From: Polyangium fumosum
GTDB taxonomy: Bacteria > Myxococcota_A > Polyangia > Polyangiales > Polyangiaceae
Direction of reading: 5' to 3'
Assembly: GCF_005144585.1 (NCBI RefSeq)
Contig: NZ_SSMQ01000015.1
Span: forward strand, 124,001-188,000
DNA length: 64,000 nt
Translations under genes and position numbers: made by a program
Shown: in pieces, positions 8,224 to 15,050 of the stretch
Numbering within the stretch: the first letter of the stretch is position 1
Layout: each line of letters opens with the position of its first letter
Notes under the pieces: generated by a model
Seen by the model: the letters and a program-made list of their open reading frames with translations, nothing else
Told to the model about the DNA's origin: nothing
The model's database searches: none

Positions 8224-11200
8224 TCAGGGGGACCAGCGTACCGTCTGGAAATCGAAGCGCCCACCGTGCGAAAGCCCGGCGGGGAAGCGGGCTTGCCAGG
8301 TGTCTTTGGCCAGGACCAAGAGCTCGGTCCCGTTCAGGGCGACGCCCAGGGGGATTTGGTAGGGGCCGCGGTCGATGAGGAGGGGGAGTTCGTCGCCGAA
8401 AGTTGCGCCGTCGTCGGACGAGAGGGCGCCGAAGAGGCGCGTGTGTGCGGCGTCGACGGCTCGCTGGGCCACGAGCGCGAAACGACCGTCGGCGAGCTTC
8501 TCCATCATGAAGCCGTCTGTGCCGAGGCCCTCGAAGACCGCCAGCGTCGTCGTGTCCGAGGCGCCGGGGCGCAGCAGGCGGAGCGTCACCGTTTCGGCTT
8601 CGTCCTTGCGATTGAGGAGCACCACGCGGCCTTGCGAGTCCAGCACCGCGTGCAGCACGCTCGACACGGAAAAGCCCGGCACCGACAGGACGAGCTGCGT
8701 TGCCGAGAGCAGCGCTCCGGTCTTGGAATAACGATGGACGGTCACCCCGGAGCCCAGGCCGACGCGCACCAGCTCCTCGCCGTCCCGGATCAGCTTCACG
8801 GCTCGGGTCTGCTTGCCTTGAAACGGCACGGCGCCCGCGGAGAGCTCCGTGAAGGCAGAGGGCGCGGTGACGGACGGCTGCACGTAGAGCTTGGCGACCT
8901 CGTCGACCGTGATCGCTGCGAAGGCTTCGCCGGTCGCGAAGACCTCGGCTTCGAGGCCGCCGAACACGCCCGCGGCGGGCAACAGGGACACGCTGGACCA
9001 GCTCGTGCCGAGGTCGGTGCTCCTCGAAATCCGCAGGCCGCCCACGTCGTGCGCGAATGCGTAGATGTCGCTCCCCAGCACGCGCAGACGCAGCGGCGCC
9101 TTCTCGCTGTTCTCGAAGCCCGGTCGCTCGCCCGAATGCGTGAACGGAGCGGCGGGGCTCGACGCCGAGAAGACACCCCCGAACAAAAAGGCGGCGTCCA
9201 TCGGTGGATCGGAGAGGCCCCCCGTATACCCCTCGGTGATCACCACGGCGGAACCGTCGTCGGTCAACACGGGCGGCAGGACGACGTCCCAAGGGCCGAG
9301 CTCGGGGCGCACGATGCGGCTCGGCAGGGCGCCGGTCCCGTCGGGCGTCTGGGGCACGGGCATACTCGCGATGGCGAGCGAGCCGCTGTTGTCGTAGAGG
9401 CCGTACAGCCGCTTCGGCGAGCCCTGGAGGCCGCGGAGGTATTCGGCGTCGAGGAAGTCCACGACCGACCCCCCTTCGGGGCGGAAGACCGACATCAGCG
9501 AGACGCAGCGGCCTTCGGAGCCGACGCGCGCCACGTCGAAATCGCGGGGAATCGCCCCGGCGCCGATCAAATAATCACCCGCGCGTGTCGACATCGGGTT
9601 CGCGAAGGGCGTCAGCTTCATGAAGCAGTTCGCGTGGTTCTTCGGCGACGCGAGCCCCTCCTGTCCGAAGATCACCTCGGCGCTGTACCAGCCGATGGCG
9701 CTCGGCACGGGCCCGGGGCCCGACAGCGGCCAAGCGACGGGCGGCGGCACGTCGGGGTTCGTGCTCGGCTGGAAGTCGAGCGTGGTGTTCTCGACCCATG
9801 CGCCGTTCTCGGCGTGGAGCGGCGTCCCCGCGACCACGACGGTGGGGCCCTCCTCCCCCGGCAAGGCGGGCAGCAGGACGAGCTTTCGCACGGGGTCCGG
9901 AATCAGCGGCAACCGATACTCGAAGACACAATCACCGGGCTGCGAATACTTATAGTCGGCGCGATGAACGAGCTGGGTCCGGAGCTCGTCGCCGTCGACC
10001 TCGACCAGCTTGACATGCCATGAGCAATCGATCGTGTTGCCAGCCTCGTCCCGGAGGAGGGTGCGCTCCGTGCGGAACTCGTACGTGTCCGCGTAGCTGA
10101 CGTACACGCCGCCCCCGGGCTTCGGGATCAAGACGGGCTGCGTGTGGCGTAGCTCTTCCTGGTAGGCCTTGGAGTCGCCGACGCCCGCCATTTCGTCGAG
10201 CGTGGAGTCGAGCTCGCGGCGGCGCCATTCGTGGAAGGGGCCCTCGCCGGGGCGATCGACGAGGATGAAGCGGCCGCGCGTCGTCGAGCCGAACACGGCG
10301 TAGATGTGGCCTTTCTCGTCGACGGTGACGTGCGTGTTCGTCACGTCCTCCCAGGGCGCGGAGATACGCTCGATGCCGTAGCCGGTGCCCGTCCAGGTCC
10401 GGATGCCGGCGCCTCGTTGCCCGCCCTTGAATACCGTTTCTTGCGCGCGCACGCCGCTCAACTTCAGCTTCACGGCGAAGACGGGAGCGCCGTTCGAATC
10501 GAGGCCGATCGTGCCATCGGCGGCGCCGCTGTCCGGCTCGATCGCGGTCATCGGCTCGGCCGTGTGCTCGTCGTTGAAACGCACGAAGCTCTCGGGAGGC
10601 AACGTCGTCAGCGCCTTCGACGTCACGGTGACGGGCACACGAATCACGCGCTCGCCCGCGCGAAAAAAGAGCCCCGTGCTCCCCTCCGCCACCCCTTCGA
10701 GGACCTTCTTCGCGCCGAGGCGGGCGATGCTGGTGTCCTCGACCTCGAGCTCGACCTCGTCGCCGGAGATGACGGATTGTTCGTAGAGATTGCTACCCGA
10801 GAGCGGCGCCACGCCGACGCCGTCGACGGGCCGCAGCTCGCCGACCGCGAGCTCCAGGCGGCCCACGTCGGGCGAGAGATCCAGCGACGCGCCGCCCCAC
10901 ACGTCCACGAAGAGCTGCGGCGATTCGTCGAGTCGCGCATACCCGCTGATGGGTTCGCCCGGACGGGCGAAGATCCCGACGTGGGCGGAGAGCACGTACT
11001 CGTCCACTTGGGTCGGGCTCACCGTGATCTCGTAGACGCCGGGCGACGGGTTTTTCATGACCGTCGGCGGGTTCGCTCCACGCGGAAACGAGACGTCCTT
11101 CGAATACTCCGCTGGATAAGGGCTTCCCTCGGGCGTCGTCACGGTCAGCGTGTACGTGACGGGCTCGCCGAGCTTCTGGACCACGAACGTATCCGGCGTG

Positions 11201-11310
11201 CTCCACTTGAACACCGGCGGCGGGGGCTCCGCCGTCCGAGCGCCGTCTTTGTCCGAGGAGCAGCCCAACAACAGGAATGTGGTCAAAGACCACGCAAACA
11301 AAAAACGCAT
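8224..11310 (-). CDS. Large lipoprotein with BNR/Asp-box-like repeats
   Basis: A 1028-residue exported lipoprotein. The N terminus MRFLFAWSLTTFLLLGCSS has a clear lipobox (LLGC, Cys 17), followed by a charged, Pro-rich linker. The first third looks like Ig-like or invasin-like beta domains (PVTYTLTVTTPEG; VDEYVLSAH). The rest reads as beta-propeller-like repeats with Asp-box signatures such as STDLGTSW and SSDDGATF near the C terminus, seen in sialidases and other secreted propellers. No catalytic residues are recognisable, so an enzyme role is not claimed. It is likely anchored in the envelope and may bind a polymer. It is followed upstream by mtnB, 33 bases away in the same direction. Confidence 0.82.
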   Translation of the reverse strand: MRFLFAWSLTTFLLLGCSSDKDGARTAEPPPPVFKWSTPDTFVVQKLGEPVTYTLTVTTPEGSPYPAEYSKDVSFPRGANPPTVMKNPSPGVYEITVSPTQVDEYVLSAHVGIFARPGEPISGYARLDESPQLFVDVWGGASLDLSPDVGRLELAVGELRPVDGVGVAPLSGSNLYEQSVISGDEVELEVEDTSIARLGAKKVLEGVAEGSTGLFFRAGERVIRVPVTVTSKALTTLPPESFVRFNDEHTAEPMTAIEPDSGAADGTIGLDSNGAPVFAVKLKLSGVRAQETVFKGGQRGAGIRTWTGTGYGIERISAPWEDVTNTHVTVDEKGHIYAVFGSTTRGRFILVDRPGEGPFHEWRRRELDSTLDEMAGVGDSKAYQEELRHTQPVLIPKPGGGVYVSYADTYEFRTERTLLRDEAGNTIDCSWHVKLVEVDGDELRTQLVHRADYKYSQPGDCVFEYRLPLIPDPVRKLVLLPALPGEEGPTVVVAGTPLHAENGAWVENTTLDFQPSTNPDVPPPVAWPLSGPGPVPSAIGWYSAEVIFGQEGLASPKNHANCFMKLTPFANPMSTRAGDYLIGAGAIPRDFDVARVGSEGRCVSLMSVFRPEGGSVVDFLDAEYLRGLQGSPKRLYGLYDNSGSLAIASMPVPQTPDGTGALPSRIVRPELGPWDVVLPPVLTDDGSAVVITEGYTGGLSDPPMDAAFLFGGVFSASSPAAPFTHSGERPGFENSEKAPLRLRVLGSDIYAFAHDVGGLRISRSTDLGTSWSSVSLLPAAGVFGGLEAEVFATGEAFAAITVDEVAKLYVQPSVTAPSAFTELSAGAVPFQGKQTRAVKLIRDGEELVRVGLGSGVTVHRYSKTGALLSATQLVLSVPGFSVSSVLHAVLDSQGRVVLLNRKDEAETVTLRLLRPGASDTTTLAVFEGLGTDGFMMEKLADGRFALVAQRAVDAAHTRLFGALSSDDGATFGDELPLLIDRGPYQIPLGVALNGTELLVLAKDTWQARFPAGLSHGGRFDFQTVRWSP

Positions 11311-11343
11311 AGGGCCGGCACTCTACAGCAACCGGCCCCTCGT

Positions 11344-11958
11344 TCAGCGCCGCCCGTGCAGCACGCACTCGAGGAGGAACTCGATCGCCTCCACGTGCCT
11401 CGCCGCTTCGTTCACGTTTTCGCCCCACGTGTAGAGGCCGTGCCCCGCGAGCAGGTAGCCATAGACGCAGTCGTCGTCGCCGAGCTCCGCGTCGACCTGC
11501 GCGGCGAGGCGCGGGACGTCTTGATCGTTCGGGAAGATGGGCAGGCGGATCGAGGTCTCGTGCGTGTTGATGCCGACGAGGGCCTTGAGCATCTCGAAGC
11601 CGGAGAGCACGACGTACCCCTCGGCGAGGAGGGCGCGGGACAGGACCGTGGCCGCGACGGAGTGGGTGTGCGCCACGGCAGTGATGCCAGGACGACGCCG
11701 GTAGATCTGCGCGTGGAGCGGCGTCTCCGCGGAGGGGCGACCTTCGGTGAGCGGGGAGCCTTCGAGGTCGACGACGAGCAGGTCTTCGGCCCGCAGCGCG
11801 CCTTTGTCGAGGCCGCTCTTCGTGATGACGAAGCGGTGCGCGTCGAGGCGCACCGAGAAGTTGCCGCTCGTCGCCTGGGCCCAGCCTCGCGCGTGGCAGC
11901 GGCTCGCGAGGGAGAGCAAGGTGGCCGCGGCGGACTCGGGGAGGCGATGTTCCTGCAC
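11344..11958 (-). CDS. mtnB: Methylthioribulose-1-phosphate dehydratase (methionine salvage)
   Basis: A 204-residue class II aldolase-fold zinc enzyme that dehydrates 5-methylthioribulose-1-phosphate to the diketo substrate of MtnC. Visible family signatures are SGNFSVR, the SGLDKG loop, AETPLHAQIY, the zinc-binding AHTHS pair and a third His in LLAGHGLYTWG, with FEMLKAL holding the candidate acidic catalytic residue. I chose the GTG at 11958 (start VQEHRLPESA), which gives the normal length of about 205; longer starts add Arg/Pro-rich sequence foreign to the family. It lies 6 kb from mtnDC, on the same strand, separated by a lipoprotein and a porin. mtnA and mtnP are not in the window. Confidence 0.93.
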   Translation of the reverse strand: MQEHRLPESAAATLLSLASRCHARGWAQATSGNFSVRLDAHRFVITKSGLDKGALRAEDLLVVDLEGSPLTEGRPSAETPLHAQIYRRRPGITAVAHTHSVAATVLSRALLAEGYVVLSGFEMLKALVGINTHETSIRLPIFPNDQDVPRLAAQVDAELGDDDCVYGYLLAGHGLYTWGENVNEAARHVEAIEFLLECVLHGRR

Positions 11959-12121
11959 GCTCGACCCTACCCGGCCAGGGCAACACGAGCAAGCCCTGGC
12001 ATGCCCGGCGGCAGGGCGGTCCTCGCTTGACAATCCCGGCCGACTTTGCTGGCCTCGCGGCCCCCACACGGAGATTTCCACAGGAATGGGGCGGCCCTCG
12101 GTCGCTCGGCCGCTTTCGTCG

Positions 12122-13915
12122 ATGCCCGCGCTCGAAACCCTCCCAAAACGTCGCATCCTTTGGCTCGCCGCGCTGCTCCTCGGGATCCTCCTCGGGACCT
12201 CCCTCGTCGGTGTCCACCTGGATTCGCCGACGATGGACGAGCCAGTCCACCTCGTGCGGGGCCTGTCCTACTGGTGGCTCGGGGATACCCGGCTCGGCTA
12301 CGCGCACCCGCCGCTCGCGGACGCGCTCCTCGCGCTGCCCGCCGCGCTGCTCGGCGCCCGCGTGGCTCTGACCTCGTTTCCAGCGTGGGCCGACGCGGAC
12401 ACGGGCAAGCTGGCCGAGCAATACTTCACGGCGCACTGGGCGGCGGCGCGGGCCGAGCTCGTCGTCGCGCGGCACGTGAACGTGCTCTTTTCGTTCCTGC
12501 TCGGGCTTTACGTGTTTCGCTTCGCGCGGCGGCGGGCCGGGGATCACGCGGCCCTCTTCGCGCTCGGGCTTTATTGCCTGCACCCGACGCTGCTCGCGCA
12601 CGGCCGGCTCGTCACGACGGATCTGCCGATCGCGCTGGCCACGACGATCGCCGTGGGCGAGGCGGCCGAGCATTTCGCGCGGCCGCGCCTCCGCACGGCG
12701 ATCACCACCACGCTCGCCGTCGCGGCGGCATTTTGCATCAAATACAGCGCGGCGTTCCTGGTCCCGCTACTCCTGTCGCTGGGGTTTTTCTTCGCGTGGC
12801 GCGGAGGCGCCGACGGAGACGCGCCCACCCGACGCGGCAGGCTCGGGCGCTTCGCCGCGCACGCCGGCGCCGTCACGCTCGCCACGGTCCTCGCCGTCAA
12901 TGCGGCGTACGGGTTTCAGCGGACCGGCTGGACGGTCGAGCGGATCCTCGCGGAGCCCGAGCCGCAGAGCTACATCTCGAAGCGGGCGGATCAGAAGCTC
13001 CTGGAGGAGCGCTCGCCGCTCGCGCGCCTGCCGCGCTGGCTGCCGGTGCCGCTGCCGTACACGTACGTCTTTGGCTTGTCGATGGTCTCGGTGCAGAGCC
13101 GCGACGGGCATTCGACGTATTTCCTCGGCATGCGCGCGGGCGGCGGCTGGGCCGGTTATTTCCCGGTGATGCTCGCGATCAAGAACCCGCTCGCCGTGCT
13201 CGTCTTGCTCGGCGTCGGGCTCGCCCGATCGATCCGCCGCCGCGCCGCGCCGGATCGCGCGGCCGGAACGATCCTCGCTGCGTGTGGCCTCTTCCTCGCC
13301 ATCTCCATCGGCTCGAAGATCAACATCGGCGTCCGGCACGTCCTGCCCGTGATGCCCTTTTTCGTCATCGGGGCCGGGATCGTCGCTTCGCGGCTCTGGG
13401 AGGAAGGACGGCGGCGGACGCAGATGCTCCTCGCCCTGCTCGGCGCGGGCACCTTCGCCTCGGCGATTGCCTGGGTTCGTCACCCCGTCGGGTATTTTAA
13501 TGCCCTGACCCTCGGCCCCGTCTTCGGTCCCGTGGTCAGCGTCGTCGGCGAGGACTGGGGGCAGGACATGGCCGACGTCGCCGACGCCCTGAAAGCCCGG
13601 AACCTCGGGCCTGTGTATTACCACCGGTATGGCTGGATGATGGCGCGCGAGCTCGAAGCGAACGGCATCGAATTCGAGCGTTTGCGCTGCGGCGAGCGCC
13701 CCGGCCCCGGCGTCGCCGTCGTGCACGCCGTCACCCGCGCCCGCAGCCCCGGCTGCCACCCCGAGCTCTTCGCAAAGGCGCCGCTCCTCGTCGTGAACGG
13801 ACGCCTCTTCGTGTACGCCCTCGACGCGCCCGAGCGCCCCGCCGCGCCCGCGCCCCGGCCCCGCATCCGCCTCGTCCCCCCGCCGAGCGCCGCCTCCCCC
13901 GACGACGAGGACTGA
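12122..13915 (+). CDS. GT-C membrane glycosyltransferase (ArnT/PMT-like)
   Basis: A 597-residue polytopic membrane protein of the GT39/ArnT/PMT type, which transfers a sugar from a polyprenyl-phosphate donor on the periplasmic face. Near the N terminus, after the first membrane helix, is SPTMDEPVHL, with the acidic residues expected in the first periplasmic loop of GT-C enzymes, then YAHPPLAD. About nine to eleven further hydrophobic segments follow, and a soluble Pro-rich tail after residue 560. I chose ATG 12122; ATG 12086 would add 12 residues, and neither has a strong ribosome-binding site. Acceptor and sugar are unknown. It is divergent from mtnB. Confidence 0.8.
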   Translation: MPALETLPKRRILWLAALLLGILLGTSLVGVHLDSPTMDEPVHLVRGLSYWWLGDTRLGYAHPPLADALLALPAALLGARVALTSFPAWADADTGKLAEQYFTAHWAAARAELVVARHVNVLFSFLLGLYVFRFARRRAGDHAALFALGLYCLHPTLLAHGRLVTTDLPIALATTIAVGEAAEHFARPRLRTAITTTLAVAAAFCIKYSAAFLVPLLLSLGFFFAWRGGADGDAPTRRGRLGRFAAHAGAVTLATVLAVNAAYGFQRTGWTVERILAEPEPQSYISKRADQKLLEERSPLARLPRWLPVPLPYTYVFGLSMVSVQSRDGHSTYFLGMRAGGGWAGYFPVMLAIKNPLAVLVLLGVGLARSIRRRAAPDRAAGTILAACGLFLAISIGSKINIGVRHVLPVMPFFVIGAGIVASRLWEEGRRRTQMLLALLGAGTFASAIAWVRHPVGYFNALTLGPVFGPVVSVVGEDWGQDMADVADALKARNLGPVYYHRYGWMMARELEANGIEFERLRCGERPGPGVAVVHAVTRARSPGCHPELFAKAPLLVVNGRLFVYALDAPERPAAPAPRPRIRLVPPPSAASPDDED

Positions 13916-13940
13916 TCCGCAAGCGTCCGCACGAGATCGC

Positions 13941-13969
13941 TTGACAGGTCCCTCTCGACCCTGTATCGA
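13941..13969 (+). promoter_or_regulatory. Promoter TTGACA-N17-TATCGA
   Basis: A perfect -35 hexamer TTGACA (13941-13946), a 17-base spacer and TATCGA (13964-13969). It precedes the small CxxC gene at 14049 by about 80 bases and directly abuts a Fur-like site. Confidence 0.6.
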
Positions 13970-13973
13970 TATT

Positions 13974-13992
13974 GAACATCACTTTCATTATC
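13974..13992. promoter_or_regulatory. Fur-box-like operator
   Basis: GAACATCACTTTCATTATC matches 13 of 19 positions of the classic Fur box GATAATGATAATCATTATC by hand alignment, including the whole right half. It overlaps the expected transcription start of the promoter at 13941, where Fur usually represses. It lies in an AT-rich island in very GC-rich DNA. Two abutting 13-bp repeats (GACACCCGAGCAC, 14002-14027) follow. Confidence 0.4.
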
Positions 13993-14048
13993 AACGCACC
14001 CGACACCCGAGCACGACACCCGAGCACGAACCCCAGGAGACACGCACC

Positions 14049-14300
14049 ATGTCCTGTCCCGCGAAGGCTTCCCCCTGCGCCCCCGTGACGCTCTCGCGTG
14101 GGCCCGTCGCCCGCGTCGACCACTGCCCGCAGTGCAACGTGATCTCGATCCACCTCGGCGCGACGTCGATCCGGCTCGAACCGGCGGCCTACGAGGCTCT
14201 CTGGGGCACGCTCTCCCACGCGCTACGCGTGCTGCGCGGGCTCACCGAGGCGCCCGAAGCCACGCCGACGATGTGGACGTCATCCGGCGGGAGCGCCTAG
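14049..14300 (+). CDS. Small CxxC protein, possibly iron-regulated
   Basis: An 83-residue protein with a well-placed AGGAG at 14035-14039 before the ATG at 14049. Its centre has DHCPQCNVISIHLG, a single CxxC followed by short strands (ISIHLGATSIRLE) and a C-terminal helix, suggesting a small metal-binding or redox fold. Two more Cys lie at residues 3 and 9. The upstream promoter carries a Fur-like site, so iron limitation may induce it. I know of small CxxC proteins of similar layout near iron-uptake genes, but no such gene is adjacent here. The last four bases overlap the convergent gene at 14297. Confidence 0.72.
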   Translation: MSCPAKASPCAPVTLSRGPVARVDHCPQCNVISIHLGATSIRLEPAAYEALWGTLSHALRVLRGLTEAPEATPTMWTSSGGSA

Positions 14301-14932
14301 AAACCAAGGTCGTCCGACATCCGCCGCCCCGTGCCTTTCACGGGCGGCGCCGCGGGCGACGCGGGCGCCGTCGGCTTGCGCTGCGCCGCCCACGGGTCTT
14401 CGAGATCCACGCTCCGGATCGCAGGGGACGTGGGCACAGGTGACGGGACCGGCGGCGAAGCCGGAGCGGACCCCTCCACCGCTTCGAGCTTCGTCCGCCC
14501 ATTTTTTACGGTCGCCTTGATCTGCCCCGCGTCGATCATCACCTGCGCCCGCGCCGCGATCGCCTGTGGCGACTCGGCCGCCGCGCGCGCGCGCTCTCGC
14601 TCGGTCACGGCCGCCCGCTCGATCCGCTCGATGTTCTGCGCGACCTCTTCCTGCTTGCGCGAGACCGACTCGGCCCGCGCCGTGGCCTCGCGCCCCACCT
14701 CGCCGATGACGCCGGCGAGGTAGGAGAGCTGCTGCCCGACGTACATCTGCCGCCCTTCGATCGCCGCGAGCCGCGCCTCGGTCGCGCGCGCCTCCATCCG
14801 GAGCTTCTGCACCTCGGCGAGCGCCATGTCGCCCGCGGTGTTGTCCACACACCCGACGCAGGCGAACGACGACGCCCCCGCGAAGGGCACGACGAGGCGA
14901 AGGAGGACCGCAGAGAGGTGCTTCGAGGCCAT
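14297..14932 (-). CDS. Coiled-coil lipoprotein-like protein
   Basis: A 211-residue protein starting at ATG 14932 (MASKHLSAVLLR). A hydrophobic N terminus ends in SSFACVGCVDN, where CVGC offers a lipobox-like site, so it is probably an envelope lipoprotein. Residues 40-125 are a long Ala/Glu/Arg-rich coiled coil (LAAIEGRQMY; VSRKQEEVAQNIERIE). The C-terminal 80 residues are Pro/Ala-rich and disordered. Role unknown. It is divergent from the kinase gene at 15051, with 118 bases between them, and its 3' end overlaps the small CxxC gene. Confidence 0.7.
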   Translation of the reverse strand: MASKHLSAVLLRLVVPFAGASSFACVGCVDNTAGDMALAEVQKLRMEARATEARLAAIEGRQMYVGQQLSYLAGVIGEVGREATARAESVSRKQEEVAQNIERIERAAVTERERARAAAESPQAIAARAQVMIDAGQIKATVKNGRTKLEAVEGSAPASPPVPSPVPTSPAIRSVDLEDPWAAQRKPTAPASPAAPPVKGTGRRMSDDLGF

Positions 14933-15050
14933 GGGCTCCGCGATGCTACCCCGCGCCGAGCGTGCAAGGAAAGGCCTCGTGCAGGCTCCCTCACGGGCCT
15001 TCCCTTTACGCCTCGACGCGGGTCGGGCATCCTCGGGGCCGCCGCGCTCC

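Noticed and set aside
10231..12030. A 599-codon plus-strand frame
   Set aside because: Opposite to the lipoprotein and mtnB genes, which have lipobox and active-site motifs; the frame itself is low-complexity.
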